DNA of 64,000 bases from Arthrobacter globiformis (GTDB lineage Bacteria; Actinomycetota; Actinomycetes; Actinomycetales; Micrococcaceae). Every line of letters begins with the position of its first letter. Position 1 is the stretch's first letter. The DNA is taken from positions 30,106 to 94,105 of the forward strand of contig NZ_QLNP01000034.1 of the NCBI RefSeq assembly GCF_003261175.1. Direction: 5' to 3'. The translations under genes and the position numbers were made by a program. The notes beneath the pieces were generated by a model. The model did not search any database and had not been told where the DNA came from. It saw nothing but the letters and a program-made list of their open reading frames with translations. Shown piece by piece: positions 30,410 to 39,373 of the stretch.

Positions 30410-31573
30410 TTAGTCGGAATCGAGCGGGAAGGCCACGGCTTCGCCCACCACGCGCAGGCAGAGTTCGGTGCCGGGCTGGGCGATGGACGCGTTCCAGTGC
30501 CGGATGGTAATCACCTCACCGCCGCCGGGATAGCGGTGGTCGGGCATGGCGCCGGCCAGCTTGGGCGGCACGGCGAGCTTGAGCCGCACGGTGGTCTCGG
30601 GGCCGAAGTAGTCGGTGTCCACCACCACGCCGCGGATGGGCCCATCCTCAGCGATGCGGATCTGCTCGGGACGCAGCATGAGCTGGACGCGGCCCTGTGC
30701 GGGCGGGCGCCGGACGGGGATCCCGCCCAGCGAGCACGTGGCCAGCGACCCCTCCATCCACGCGTCTAGGATGACGGCGTCGCCCAGGAACTCAGCGGTG
30801 GCACGGTCCGCCGGCCGGGTGTAAACGACGAACGGGTTGCCGATCTGAGCCAGCTTGCCGCCCCGCATCACCGCCACCTGGTCCGCGAAGGACAGGGCCT
30901 CGGCCTGGTCGTGGGTGACCAGGATGGTGGTCACCCCGGCCTCGCTGAGGACCTTGGCAACCGCACGCCGGGTGGCCACCCGCAGTCCGGCGTCCAGGGC
31001 GGAGAACGGCTCGTCCAGCAGCATGAGTTCCGGCTCACGGGCCAGTGCCCGGGCCAGGGCGACGCGCTGCTGCTGGCCGCCGGAGAGCTGGTGCGGCCGG
31101 CGCTTGGCCATGGCCGTGTCCAGCGACACCATTTCGAGGAGTTCGTTGACCCGGGCGTTAACCGCGCGGCGGCCGCCGTCGAGCTTTGCGGCATTGAGCC
31201 CGAAGGCGATGTTCTGCCCCACGGTCAGGTGTGGGAACAGGGCGCCGTCCTGGGCCACGTAGCCGACGTGGCGCTTGTGCGCGGGCTTCCACACGCCGTC
31301 GCCCGCCACCGGGGAACCGTTCAGCGAGATGCTGCCGGTGCCCGGGTGTTCAAACCCGGCGATCAGCCGGAGCAGGGTGGTTTTGCCGGAACCCGAGGGG
31401 CCCACGATCGCGGTTGTTCCGCCCTTGGCCACTGACAGGTTCACGCCCTTGAGGACGGCCTGCGAGCCGAAGTTCTTGGTGACGGAGTCGATCTCCAGGT
31501 GGCTGTTGGTGCTTGGCGCCACGGACCGTGAGATCCGCGGTTCCGGAAGCCTGGACGGGGATTGTTCGGTCAC
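30410..31573 (-). CDS. fbpC: Iron(III) ABC importer, ATP-binding subunit (FbpC/AfuC type)
   Basis: A 387-residue ATPase powering the Fe(III) permease encoded just upstream. Walker A is GPSGSGKTT (about 58-66), the signature is QLSGGQQQRVALARAL, Walker B is ELMLLDEPFSALD, and the switch His is in ILVTHDQAEA. A C-terminal TOBE-like region with VQLMLRPEQIRIAEDGP follows, as in FbpC/PotA. The start is GTG 31573, overlapping the permease stop by one step (GTGA), so translation is coupled. Expression should follow the iron-box promoter at about 34.3 kb. Confidence 0.92.
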   Translation of the reverse strand: MTEQSPSRLPEPRISRSVAPSTNSHLEIDSVTKNFGSQAVLKGVNLSVAKGGTTAIVGPSGSGKTTLLRLIAGFEHPGTGSISLNGSPVAGDGVWKPAHKRHVGYVAQDGALFPHLTVGQNIAFGLNAAKLDGGRRAVNARVNELLEMVSLDTAMAKRRPHQLSGGQQQRVALARALAREPELMLLDEPFSALDAGLRVATRRAVAKVLSEAGVTTILVTHDQAEALSFADQVAVMRGGKLAQIGNPFVVYTRPADRATAEFLGDAVILDAWMEGSLATCSLGGIPVRRPPAQGRVQLMLRPEQIRIAEDGPIRGVVVDTDYFGPETTVRLKLAVPPKLAGAMPDHRYPGGGEVITIRHWNASIAQPGTELCLRVVGEAVAFPLDSD

Positions 31574-33162
31574 TGTCCCGCTACTTTCTTGGACTGCTGG
31601 AAGAGCAAATAGGTCATGGGCGCCGAGATGGCGATCATGAGCAGGGCGTACGGCGCCGCGCCGGCGTAGTCGATTTCGCTGCTCTTGCTCCAGAACTCGG
31701 TGGCCAGGGTCCGGGTCCCGTTGGGGGAGAGCAGCAGCGTGGCGGTCAGCTCGTTGGCGATGCCGAGGAAGACGAGCGCCGCCCCGCCGGCTGCAGCGGG
31801 GGCGGTGAGCCGGAGCGTCACGCGGATGAAGGACAGCAGCGGAGGCGTACCCAGGGCCTGGGCCGCCTCATCCAGCTCCTTGGGTGCCTGGGCCAGGCCG
31901 GCACGGATGTTGACCAGCGCGCGCGGCAGGAACAGGAGGATGTAGGCGGCCACCAGGACGCCCGCCGTCTGGTAGACGCCGGGGACCAGCCGGATGCTGA
32001 CGGTGACGAAGGCCAGGGCCACCACGATGCCGGGCATGGAGCTTGTGACGTAGTTGGAAAGTTCGAGGGCCTTGCTGAACCAGCTGGCATGCCGCACGGC
32101 CAGGTACGCCATGGGGAAGGCGACAACGGTGGTGGCTCCGGCGCCCGCCAGCCCGTACAGCAGGGTCTGCCACAGCGCCGGAACGAATTCGTCAGCCGCC
32201 CAGATGTCAGCGCCGCCGGCAATGATCCAGCGCAGCACGAACAGCAGCGGCAGCCCGAAGGCAAGCAGGGTCAGGCCGAGCAGGGCCAGCTGGGCCGGTA
32301 CCTGGTAGGCGTGCAGCGGCAGGCGCAGGGCCTTGGCCTGCGCGCCGGAGCCCACGCGGGCGTACCGGGCGGTGCCGCGGCTGCGCACCTCGACCAGGAG
32401 CAGGAGGAGGCAGAAGAACACCAGCACGCTGGCCAGCATGGTGCCTGCTGCGCCGTTGAACGTGGACTGGTACTGCACCATGATGGCCGTGGTAAACGTG
32501 TCGAATCGGATCATCGCGAAGGCGCCGTACTCGGCCAGCAGGTGCAGAGCCACTAGCAGCGCGCCGCCAGTCATCGCGATCCGGAGCTGCGGCAGGACCA
32601 CACGGAAAAAGGCCCGCCAGGCCCCCAGCCCGAGGGATGCAGCCGACTGCTCTACGGCGGGATCCAGCCGGCTCAGCGTCGCGGCGGCGGGAATGTAGAC
32701 CAGCGGGAAGTAGGAGAGCGTGGCAATAAGGACGCCGGAAAACAGCCCGTGCAGGGACGGCACAGCGGAAACCCACGCGTAGCTGTTGACGAAGGCAGGG
32801 ATGGCCAGCGGCGCCGCGAGCAGCACGGCCCACACCTTCTGCCCGCGCAGCGTGGTGCGTTCCACGAGCCACGCGCCGCCCACGCCCAGGATGAGGCACA
32901 GCGGCACCGTGAGCACGATCAGGAGCACGGTGTTGAGCAGCAGCTCACCGACCCGCGGGCGTACGATCAGTTCAATTGCGGTGTCCCAGCCCGTGGCCAT
33001 GGTCATGAAGACGACGTAGCCCAGGGGCAGGAGCGAAAACAGGGCGATCAGCACGGCCAGGACGGCCACAGTTGAAACGCCGAAAGGCGGGCGGGGGCGC
33101 TTGCCCCGGCCCGCCGTCGTCGTGCTTCCGGATGTCTCCGGAGCCGATACTTGCGTGATCAC
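31570..33162 (-). CDS. fbpB: Iron(III) ABC importer, permease (FbpB type, duplicated domain)
   Basis: A 530-residue permease with two binding-protein-dependent transport domains in one chain and about twelve helices, the FbpB/AfuB arrangement. Two EAA-like loops are recognisable, LEQSAASLGLGAWRAFFRVVLP in spirit (read EQSAASLGLG) and ELDEAAQALGTPPLLSFIRVTL. The start is GTG 33162, four bases after the binding-protein stop at 33167. It forms the Fe(III) channel between the lipoprotein and the ATPase. About 40 residues at the N-terminus are polar and likely cytosolic. Confidence 0.92.
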   Translation of the reverse strand: MITQVSAPETSGSTTTAGRGKRPRPPFGVSTVAVLAVLIALFSLLPLGYVVFMTMATGWDTAIELIVRPRVGELLLNTVLLIVLTVPLCLILGVGGAWLVERTTLRGQKVWAVLLAAPLAIPAFVNSYAWVSAVPSLHGLFSGVLIATLSYFPLVYIPAAATLSRLDPAVEQSAASLGLGAWRAFFRVVLPQLRIAMTGGALLVALHLLAEYGAFAMIRFDTFTTAIMVQYQSTFNGAAGTMLASVLVFFCLLLLLVEVRSRGTARYARVGSGAQAKALRLPLHAYQVPAQLALLGLTLLAFGLPLLFVLRWIIAGGADIWAADEFVPALWQTLLYGLAGAGATTVVAFPMAYLAVRHASWFSKALELSNYVTSSMPGIVVALAFVTVSIRLVPGVYQTAGVLVAAYILLFLPRALVNIRAGLAQAPKELDEAAQALGTPPLLSFIRVTLRLTAPAAAGGAALVFLGIANELTATLLLSPNGTRTLATEFWSKSSEIDYAGAAPYALLMIAISAPMTYLLFQQSKKVAGQ

Positions 33163-33166
33163 AGAA

Positions 33167-34213
33167 TTAGAGCAGTCCTGCCTTGGTCATCAGTTCGGTG
33201 ACCTTCTTGGAGTTGAGCTTGGCAGGGTCCACGGTGGGAGCCGCAAGTTCCTTGATGGGAACCAGCTTGTCGTTGGCCGGGACACCGGAGGCGATGGCGT
33301 ACTCGAAGGACGTGCCCTTCTGCAGGACCTCCTGGCCCTTCTTGCCGGTGATGAACTTCAGGAACGCCTGGGCCTTCTCCGCGTTCTTGGACGACTTCAG
33401 GACGCCGCCGCCCGACACCGACAGGAACGCGCCCGGGTCCTGGTTCTTGAAGTAGTGCGGCGTTACGTTGTTGGAGTTCTCGCCGGTCTTGGCCTGGTCG
33501 CCGTAGTAGTAGTAGTGGTAGATCAGCGCGGCATCAACCTCGCCGGCGTTCACTGCCTTCATGGCGGTGTTGTTGCCCTTGTAGGCGGTGAAGTTCTCCT
33601 TCATGCCCTTCAGCCAAGCCTCGGCAGCGGCCTCGCCCTTGAGCTCAACGAGGGCGGAGACGATGGCCTGGAAGTCGGCGCCGCTCGGGGAGGCTGCCCA
33701 CTTGCCCTTCCACTCCGGCTTGGCCAGGTCCAGCATGGACTTCGGCAGCTTGTCCTCGGAGATCTTGTTCTTGTCGTACACCAGGACGGTGGAGCGGGCG
33801 GCAATGCCGGTCCACTTATTGGTGCTGGGGCGGAACTCCGCCGGAACCTGGGCCACCGTGTCCTTGTCAACGTCGGCGAACAGGCCGGCGTTCTCCACCT
33901 GCGCCATTGCGGGGGAGTTCTCCGTGAGGAAGACGTCCGCCGGTGAGGCTGCGCCTTCCTGGACGATCTGGTTGGACATCTCGGTGTCGTCACCCTGGCG
34001 CAGCGTCACCTTGATGCCGGTTTCCGCGGTGAAAGCGTCCGCCCATTCCTTGGTGAGGCTTTCATGCTGGGCGTTGTAGACCGTGATCTCGCCCTTGGAG
34101 GCGTCAGCCGAGGACGAGGCAGCGGGGGAAGTGCTGGAGCCGCAGGCCGAGAGGCCCAGGGCTGCGGTGGCGGCGATCGCGATGCCGGCCAGCGCGTTAT
34201 TGCGGATCTTCAT
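33167..34213 (-). CDS. fbpA: Iron(III)-binding lipoprotein (FbpA type)
   Basis: A 348-residue extracellular binding protein of the class-IV Fe(III) group. The signal MKIRNNALAGIAIAATAALG ends in the lipobox LSAC with Cys24. The mature chain has ITVYNAQHESLTKEWADAF and the C-terminal DAALIYHYYYYGDQAKTGE, a Tyr-rich stretch matching the tandem tyrosines that bind ferric iron in FbpA. The start is ATG 34213; an in-frame TTG seven codons upstream is less likely. Two IdeR/DtxR-like boxes lie upstream, so repression by iron is expected. Confidence 0.94.
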   Translation of the reverse strand: MKIRNNALAGIAIAATAALGLSACGSSTSPAASSSADASKGEITVYNAQHESLTKEWADAFTAETGIKVTLRQGDDTEMSNQIVQEGAASPADVFLTENSPAMAQVENAGLFADVDKDTVAQVPAEFRPSTNKWTGIAARSTVLVYDKNKISEDKLPKSMLDLAKPEWKGKWAASPSGADFQAIVSALVELKGEAAAEAWLKGMKENFTAYKGNNTAMKAVNAGEVDAALIYHYYYYGDQAKTGENSNNVTPHYFKNQDPGAFLSVSGGGVLKSSKNAEKAQAFLKFITGKKGQEVLQKGTSFEYAIASGVPANDKLVPIKELAAPTVDPAKLNSKKVTELMTKAGLL

Positions 34214-34271
34214 CGGGGGTGCTTCTTTCTGCAAAAGTCTCGTGGGCCAGGCCCGCTGTGAGCTGGGGAAG

Positions 34272-34290
34272 TTAGGTGAAGCTCACTCGA
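34272..34290 (-). promoter_or_regulatory. Weaker IdeR/DtxR-like box upstream of fbpA
   Basis: The 19 bases starting TTAGGTGAAGCTCAC match the IdeR consensus TTAGGTTAGGCTAACCTAA at 13 positions. The site lies just downstream (toward the gene) of the strong box, 58 bases before the fbpA start. It is a candidate second dimer site. Confidence 0.45.
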
Positions 34291-34296
34291 AAAACT

Positions 34297-34315
34297 GTAG
34301 GTTAGCCAAACCTAA
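34297..34315 (-). promoter_or_regulatory. Strong IdeR/DtxR iron box upstream of fbpA
   Basis: The 19-base motif GTAGGTTAGCCAAACCTAA agrees with the IdeR/DtxR consensus at 17 of 19 positions and is nearly palindromic. It sits about 85 bases before the fbpA start codon, between that gene and the convergent-tail GH76 gene. Repression of fbpABC in iron-replete cells is the expected role. Confidence 0.8.
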
Positions 34316-34377
34316 GCACCAAGCGACAAGGGCCTTAAGTGATGAGGATCACATCAATTACGACACTGTTGCGTATC

Positions 34378-35616
34378 CTAATTGGCACCCGACCCCGAGC
34401 CCGCTGCCACTGACGCCGCCGCCTCCAGTGCCATCCAGGCCTGCAGCTGGGTGGAAAGTTCGACGGCGGTGCCCGGGGGATAAGTGTCGCCCGCCGGCCG
34501 CCGGGGTTCGAAGGAGAACACCGGTTCGCCGGCCCGGCCGTGCCGGGCCAGCCGTTCGCCTGTCGCGATCAGCCGGCGGCCGGCCCAGAGGGCCCCGGCC
34601 GTGCCGGTGACCAGCCCTGCTGCTGTGGTCCGGACGTCCAGCGGCAGGCGCTGGTCGTTGGCGGCCAGCGCCAGGTAGCGGGTGAGGATGCCGGTGAACA
34701 GTCCGCCGTCGCCGGTGCCGTCGCACCGGAGGACCAGGCTGGGCGCGCCGGTGACGCTGCCGGCGTTGCCTGGCAGGGTGAGGTGCTCCGCCACTGCGCG
34801 CACAACGGTGGATGCGCGTTCCAGATTGGCGGGCCCGCCGAGCTCCAGCAGGGCGCCGAGGACGGGTCCCTGGTTGTAGGTGTAGATCGCCTCCTCCAGC
34901 ACGGTCTCCCCGGTGCTGCGGATCCGGATGCCGTCCAGGTAGAGCCCGCGGGCGGAGTCGAACAGCCGCGCATCCAGCCAGTCGAGCAGCGCCTGCGCCT
35001 TGGCGGTGTTGCCTGTGCGTGCATAGTAGAGCGCCACCGGTGCCGTGGCCGGGGTGTTCTTGAAGTCCCGCTTGGTGCTCCAGAACGTACCGCCGCCGAG
35101 GTCGTCGGTGGAGGCCGAGTCGAACTGCAGCGTCAGGCTCTTGCGGATCCTCTCCTGGCGCCGGGGGCTGGGACGCCGGCTCTCCTCGGCGAGCCGCTCC
35201 AAGCGGAGTGTGGACAGGGCCAGCCAGGCCATGTCGTCGTAGTAATGATTAACGAACGTCAGGAAATTCCGCAGCCGGATGCCGGTGACCAGCCGCGAGG
35301 CGAGCTGGCCAGCGCTGGGGCGGGCGGCGCCGTCGAACTTTTCCGGCGGCCGCCCCGCCCTCCCGAGTTCGCGAAAACCCGCGTCCACGAGGCAGTCCAG
35401 GTAATGCGCCTGCCACCAGTAGTGCCACGGGCGGCGGAGGTTCTCGATGCGGCCGGAGGGGCGGGCGGTGGCTGCGATGTGCGTCCCGGGCAGGAAAAAC
35501 AGGCGCTGGCCGAACAGGTGCGTTACCGACCGCGCGGCCTCATTGGCCCGCTCTGCCCAAGCGGTTGCGGGGTCGGGGATGGCCTCTGGGGCGGCATTAG
35601 CGTCTGGCTGGATCAT
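34378..35616 (-). CDS. Glycoside hydrolase family 76 protein (alpha-1,6-mannanase-like)
   Basis: A 412-residue (alpha/alpha)6-barrel protein of GH76, a family that includes endo-alpha-1,6-mannanases. The catalytic double Asp is visible in NHYYDDMAWLAL (Asp127, Asp128). WHYWWQAHYLDCLVDA and EEAIYTYNQGPVLGALLELG are further core segments. No signal peptide is evident, so the protein is probably cytosolic or exported without a classical signal; in that case it could trim an internal glycan. Start ATG 35616. The tail GSGSGAN is low complexity. Confidence 0.88.
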   Translation of the reverse strand: MIQPDANAAPEAIPDPATAWAERANEAARSVTHLFGQRLFFLPGTHIAATARPSGRIENLRRPWHYWWQAHYLDCLVDAGFRELGRAGRPPEKFDGAARPSAGQLASRLVTGIRLRNFLTFVNHYYDDMAWLALSTLRLERLAEESRRPSPRRQERIRKSLTLQFDSASTDDLGGGTFWSTKRDFKNTPATAPVALYYARTGNTAKAQALLDWLDARLFDSARGLYLDGIRIRSTGETVLEEAIYTYNQGPVLGALLELGGPANLERASTVVRAVAEHLTLPGNAGSVTGAPSLVLRCDGTGDGGLFTGILTRYLALAANDQRLPLDVRTTAAGLVTGTAGALWAGRRLIATGERLARHGRAGEPVFSFEPRRPAGDTYPPGTAVELSTQLQAWMALEAAASVAAGSGSGAN

Positions 35617-35745
35617 TCGGCCAGCCTAGCGAACCGCCCGCCGGCGACCCGCGCGAGCGTGACGAACCGCCGGCCTGGCAACCCGCCAGCGTGGCGAGCG
35701 GTCATCCTAAAAGCGGGTGGCGCGGGTGCATCCGCCGCCCGTTTC

Positions 35746-35763
35746 AGTTAACATTCACTAACT
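35746..35763. promoter_or_regulatory. AT-rich inverted repeat upstream of the SDR/acyl-CoA dehydrogenase pair
   Basis: AGTTA-8 bases-TAACT (35746-35763) stands out as an AT-rich patch in GC-rich sequence 58 bases before the SDR start, followed directly by AACGTT. TetR-type regulators of fatty-acid degradation use similar symmetric TTAAC/GTTAA sites. Which regulator binds, if any, is unknown. Confidence 0.4.
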
Positions 35764-35820
35764 AACGTTCGCGGCCGGGATCCGGATCCGCATCGACCTG
35801 TTCCGCATCAAGGAGGATGT

Positions 35821-36651
35821 ATGGAAATCGAGGGTTCCGTCGCGCTCATCACGGGCGGTGCATCCGGTCTGGGTGCCGCCACGGCCCGGCGACTGTTTGA
35901 CGCCGGCGCCTCTGTGGTTCTCGCCGACCTCGGCACCTCGGCCGGCGCCGCGTACGCCGACGAGCTGAATGCGGCCGGCCCGCAGAACCTTGCGGGCGCC
36001 GCTTCAGGCCGCGAGGTGGCAGCCCCCAAAGCGGTCTTCGTTCCCGCAGACGTGACCAGCGAGGAACAGGTGCAGGCCGCTGTGGACGCCGCCGTCGGGA
36101 TGGGACCCCTGCGGGTCGTGGTGAACTGCGCCGGAATCGCCACGCCGGGCAAGGTGCTGGGGCGCGACGGCGTGCTGCCGCTGGAAACCTTCCAGCGCGT
36201 CATCCAGATCAACCTGGTGGGGACCTTCAACGTGGTCCGGCTGGCCGCCGCCGCGATGGCCGCCACCGAGCCTGCCGTCACCGAGCTCGGCGGACAGGAA
36301 CGCGGCGTTATCATCAACACCGCCTCGGTTGCCGCGTTCGACGGGCAGATCGGCCAGCCCGCCTACGCTGCATCCAAGGGCGGCGTGGCCGCCATGACCC
36401 TGCCTCTGGCCCGCGAACTGGCCCGGTCCCTCATCCGTGTGGTGACCATCGCACCCGGGATTTTCGAGACCCCGATGATGGCCGGACTGCCGCAGGAGGC
36501 GCAGGAGTCACTGGGCCGGCAGGTGCCGCATCCGTCCCGCCTGGGCCGGCCGGCTGAGTATGCAAACCTCGCCGCGCACGTCGTGGAGAATGCCATGCTC
36601 AATGGCGAAACCATCCGCCTCGACGGCGCCATCCGGATGGGCCCGAAGTGA
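35821..36651 (+). CDS. Short-chain dehydrogenase (3-hydroxyacyl-CoA dehydrogenase type II-like)
   Basis: A 276-residue SDR of the HSD17B10/3-hydroxyacyl-CoA dehydrogenase type II group. The nucleotide loop TGGASGLG is at about 11-18, NCAGIA follows the central strand, and the active site is NTASV with YAASK (Ser/Tyr/Lys). [17 protein letters not shown] and [10 protein letters not shown] at the end match this group. A strong AAGGAGG precedes ATG 35821. The following acyl-CoA dehydrogenase starts inside its stop codon (GTGA), so the two form an operon for beta-oxidation of a fatty or branched acyl-CoA. Confidence 0.92.
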   Translation: MEIEGSVALITGGASGLGAATARRLFDAGASVVLADLGTSAGAAYADELNAAGPQNLAGAASGREVAAPKAVFVPADVTSEEQVQAAVDAAVGMGPLRVVVNCAGIATPGKVLGRDGVLPLETFQRVIQINLVGTFNVVRLAAAAMAATEPAVTELGGQERGVIINTASVAAFDGQIGQPAYAASKGGVAAMTLPLARELARSLIRVVTIAPGIFETPMMAGLPQEAQESLGRQVPHPSRLGRPAEYANLAAHVVENAMLNGETIRLDGAIRMGPK

Positions 36652-37916
36652 CCGGCGCCGGACTTCCCTCCACCGATGTGACCGGCACGGGAGTGGGCGG
36701 GGCCAAGCAGGCGACGCCCGCCGTCGACATCGATACCCTGCCCACCGCCGACTTTTTCGCCTACGAGTCCCTGCTCAGCGCTTCCGAACAGCGGAAACTG
36801 AGCGAACTGCGGGAGTTCCTGGCCGCGGAGATCGCGCCGTTTGCCGGGGACTGGTGGAACAAGGCCGAATTTCCGGCGCATATCCTCCCCAAGCTGGCCG
36901 CCCTGAAGCTGAGCACCCCCGCCCAGCGCGGCTACAGCCACCTGTTCGCCGGGCTGGTGATTGCGGAGATGACGCGCGTGGACACGTCGGTCGCCACGTT
37001 TTTCCTGGTCCACCACGACCTCTTCGTCGAGTCGCTCTACCGGTTCGGCTCCGAGGACCAGCGCAGCCGGTACCTCGACGACGCCTCGAACCTGAGGACC
37101 ACGGGTGCGTTTGCCCTGACCGAACCGGATCACGGCTCCGACGTCGCCGGCGGCATGGAGACGCGGGCGCGCCGGATATCGGGCCGTACGGGAGAGACCG
37201 ACGGCGGTGGGGACTGCTGGGTGCTCAACGGCGCCAAGCGGTGGATCGGCAACGGGACGTTCTGCGACTACATGCTGGTGTGGGCGCGGGACGAGGCTGA
37301 CGGGGCGGTCCGCGGCTTCATCGTGGACGCCAGCCTGCCCGGAGTGAGCCGCAGCCGGATCGAGAACAAGATCGCGCTGCGCACCGTGCAGAACGCCGAC
37401 ATCGTTTTCGACAACGTGCGGGTTGCCGAGGCAGACCGATTTGCGGGCATCAGCAGTTTCGAGGACACCAACGAACTGCTCCGCGGCTCACGCATTATGG
37501 TCGCGTGGCAGGCCGTGGGGCAGCAGCTGGCGGCGTTCGACGTCGCCCGGCAGTACGCCGTCGAACGCCAGCAGTTCGGCCGTCCGCTGGCGAGGTTCCA
37601 GCTCATCCAGCACCAGCTGGTGTCCATGCTGGGCAACGCCGTGGCGAGCATGGGCATGATGGCCCGGATCGCGCAGCTGCAGGAGCAGGGTGCCGGGATG
37701 GCCCAGGTGGCGCTGGCCAAGTCGTACACGTCGGCGAGGATGCGCGAAACCGTGGCGATGGGCCGGTCCATTCTGGGCGGCAATGGCATCGTCACGGATT
37801 ACCGGATGGCCAAGATTTTCGCCGACGCCGAGGCCATCTACACCTACGAGGGCTCGTACGAGATCAACACGCTGATCGTAGGCCGCGCAGTCACAGGCGT
37901 CTCCGCGATCGTCTAG
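36648..37916 (+). CDS. Acyl-CoA dehydrogenase (glutaryl-CoA/branched-chain type)
   Basis: A 422-residue flavoprotein removing two hydrogens from an acyl-CoA, with electrons going to ETF. Signature segments are [60 protein letters not shown] and the catalytic-base region [21 protein letters not shown]. The YEG base position is like that of glutaryl-CoA dehydrogenase. An N-terminal extension of about 40 residues precedes the fold. The start is GTG 36648, overlapping the SDR stop. The SDR would oxidise the hydroxyacyl-CoA formed later in the same pathway. Confidence 0.93.
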   Translation: MTGAGLPSTDVTGTGVGGAKQATPAVDIDTLPTADFFAYESLLSASEQRKLSELREFLAAEIAPFAGDWWNKAEFPAHILPKLAALKLSTPAQRGYSHLFAGLVIAEMTRVDTSVATFFLVHHDLFVESLYRFGSEDQRSRYLDDASNLRTTGAFALTEPDHGSDVAGGMETRARRISGRTGETDGGGDCWVLNGAKRWIGNGTFCDYMLVWARDEADGAVRGFIVDASLPGVSRSRIENKIALRTVQNADIVFDNVRVAEADRFAGISSFEDTNELLRGSRIMVAWQAVGQQLAAFDVARQYAVERQQFGRPLARFQLIQHQLVSMLGNAVASMGMMARIAQLQEQGAGMAQVALAKSYTSARMRETVAMGRSILGGNGIVTDYRMAKIFADAEAIYTYEGSYEINTLIVGRAVTGVSAIV

Positions 37917-37943
37917 GTGGCTTCATTCCCCGGCCCGGCTCCT

Positions 37944-38006
37944 GCGCGAACTGGCAGCTAATGCCCGCAAATCTCCGTTTTGAGGGCGTTACCTGCCAGT
38001 TCGCGC
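37944..38006. repeat. Interspersed palindromic repeat, family A copy 2
   Basis: Arms 37944-37960 and 37990-38006 pair with one mismatch (GCGCGAACTGGCAGCTA and complement), with an inner stem ATGCCCGCAAA to TTTGAGGGCGT. It shares 17 arm bases with the copy at 7165-7229. It lies between convergent acyl-CoA dehydrogenase and DUF1684 genes. Confidence 0.85.
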
Positions 38007-38030
38007 CCAGGACGGCGGCCTGCGGAGTGC

Positions 38031-38849
38031 CTAGGAGCCGGGCTGCTTTTCGCCGGCTTCGATCCGCGCGTCCAGGCTGTTGTTCCGCACCGGCATCGGG
38101 CACGTGCCGTAGGGCGTGAAGGCGCTGGGGTAGTTGATGGCGCGGTTGAAGTCCAGGACCACGGAGCCGTCCGGCCGCGGGCGCGCGGTGGACACCTTCC
38201 GCCATTCGTCCGTCGTTTCGCCGTTCGTCTCGTCATGGAACGTGACTGTCAGGGCCCCGAGCTTCTCCTCCTCGGCATGGAGCCGGTACTCGTGGTCCTT
38301 GCCGGGCAGCCGGAACACCAGTTCGCCGACGCTGCGGTGCACCCCGTCCACCAGCGGATTGGCGGTGGAAATGGGCACGTCCACGGGTTCCGGGTAGGCC
38401 TCGAACCTGGCCTCCACGGCGAGGTCGGGCCGGTAATCGAAGGTGGGCACGCCGTCGAACTCGGTGAACACCGGCGACGCGGAATCCCGGGTGCGGACCG
38501 CGTATCTGTCCGCACGCATAGCCAGCTCCACCACAACCCGCCGGCCGTCCGCGTCGCCGAACTGCACCCACATGAGCGACTCCTCATTGGCGAGCCGCGC
38601 AGTGACGGTCCCGTCCACCGGCTCCCCGGTCTCCACGAGCGTCAGCCCGTCGGACGCCGCGGCGGTGAGCGTCGCCGTCGTGCCGTCCGCTGACCACAGT
38701 CCAGGGACGAGGTCGACGGCGGCGGGCTGGCCTTCCAGCCACTGGAATGATGTGAGGGTGAGCCAGCCGTGTTCGGCCGCGAGTGCGGTGTTGCGGCCTT
38801 TGCGGAAGCGGAGCCAGCGCTCCAGCTGGGCGTCTGCTGCGGTGCTCAT
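38031..38849 (-). CDS. DUF1684-domain protein
   Basis: A 272-residue protein of the DUF1684 family, recognised by WLTLTSFQWLEGQPAAVDLVPGLWSADG, ELAMRADRYAVRTRDSASPVFTEFDGVPTFDY and the C-terminal SVVLDFNRAINYPSAFTPYGTCPMP. Family members are uncharacterised beta-rich proteins. The start is ATG 38849, with GGAGGACAC just upstream; an upstream in-frame ATG at 38894 is less well placed. It is divergent from a small membrane protein gene and probably transcribed alone. Confidence 0.85.
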   Translation of the reverse strand: MSTAADAQLERWLRFRKGRNTALAAEHGWLTLTSFQWLEGQPAAVDLVPGLWSADGTTATLTAAASDGLTLVETGEPVDGTVTARLANEESLMWVQFGDADGRRVVVELAMRADRYAVRTRDSASPVFTEFDGVPTFDYRPDLAVEARFEAYPEPVDVPISTANPLVDGVHRSVGELVFRLPGKDHEYRLHAEEEKLGALTVTFHDETNGETTDEWRKVSTARPRPDGSVVLDFNRAINYPSAFTPYGTCPMPVRNNSLDARIEAGEKQPGS

Positions 38850-38925
38850 GTGTCCTCCAACGGTGTATGCCAATTTGGCCAGCTTAGGGGTCAAACCGGG
38901 GCCGCGTCAGGCGTAGCCTTGGGGT

Positions 38926-39258
38926 ATGGCCTTGGACGCTGTTCTGACGGTGCTGGTTTGCGTTGCCATCGTGTTGGCGCTGACCCTCGCGGGGATGGCT
39001 GTGCAGAAGCGGGGGGTCGATCCGAAAGGTGCCGCGGGAACGCTGGGAAGCGCCCTGGCAGGGTTTGATCCGGCCACCGGCACCCCGACGCATTCGGAGG
39101 CGCTGGCGGCGCGGGAGGAACAGAAACGAAAGCGGCATGAAGCGCCCAGCGCGGGTCCCGGACCGGAGGCGAACGGTCCGTATTCGGGCCGGATCCGGTT
39201 GCCCGCGGCCCCTCTACAGCCACCGGCCGTTCCGGTTCAAGGACCCGACAGCATCTGA
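38926..39258 (+). CDS. Small single-pass membrane protein of unknown function
   Basis: A 110-residue protein with one hydrophobic helix at about residues 5-25 (AVLTVLVCVAIVLALTLAGM) followed by a charged, Pro/Ala-rich cytosolic tail. It has no recognised domain. It starts at ATG 38926, 76 bases from the divergent DUF1684 gene and ahead of PEP carboxylase. Coding potential is plausible from its clean start and membrane segment, but function is unknown. Confidence 0.6.
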   Translation: MALDAVLTVLVCVAIVLALTLAGMAVQKRGVDPKGAAGTLGSALAGFDPATGTPTHSEALAAREEQKRKRHEAPSAGPGPEANGPYSGRIRLPAAPLQPPAVPVQGPDSI

Positions 39259-39373
39259 GACATATTCCCGGGCTTCGGCCGGCTGCGGGTAACATCCCAT
39301 AGGAACAGTAACCGGGCTCACAGTATCCAGCGCAGTGTACGAGCCAAAGTCGAACACTCGAAAGATAGTTTCC

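Noticed and set aside
34540-35751. A 403-codon open frame antisense to the GH76 gene
   Set aside because: Arg/Gly/Ala-rich shadow sequence; the GH76 frame has the catalytic Asp pair.
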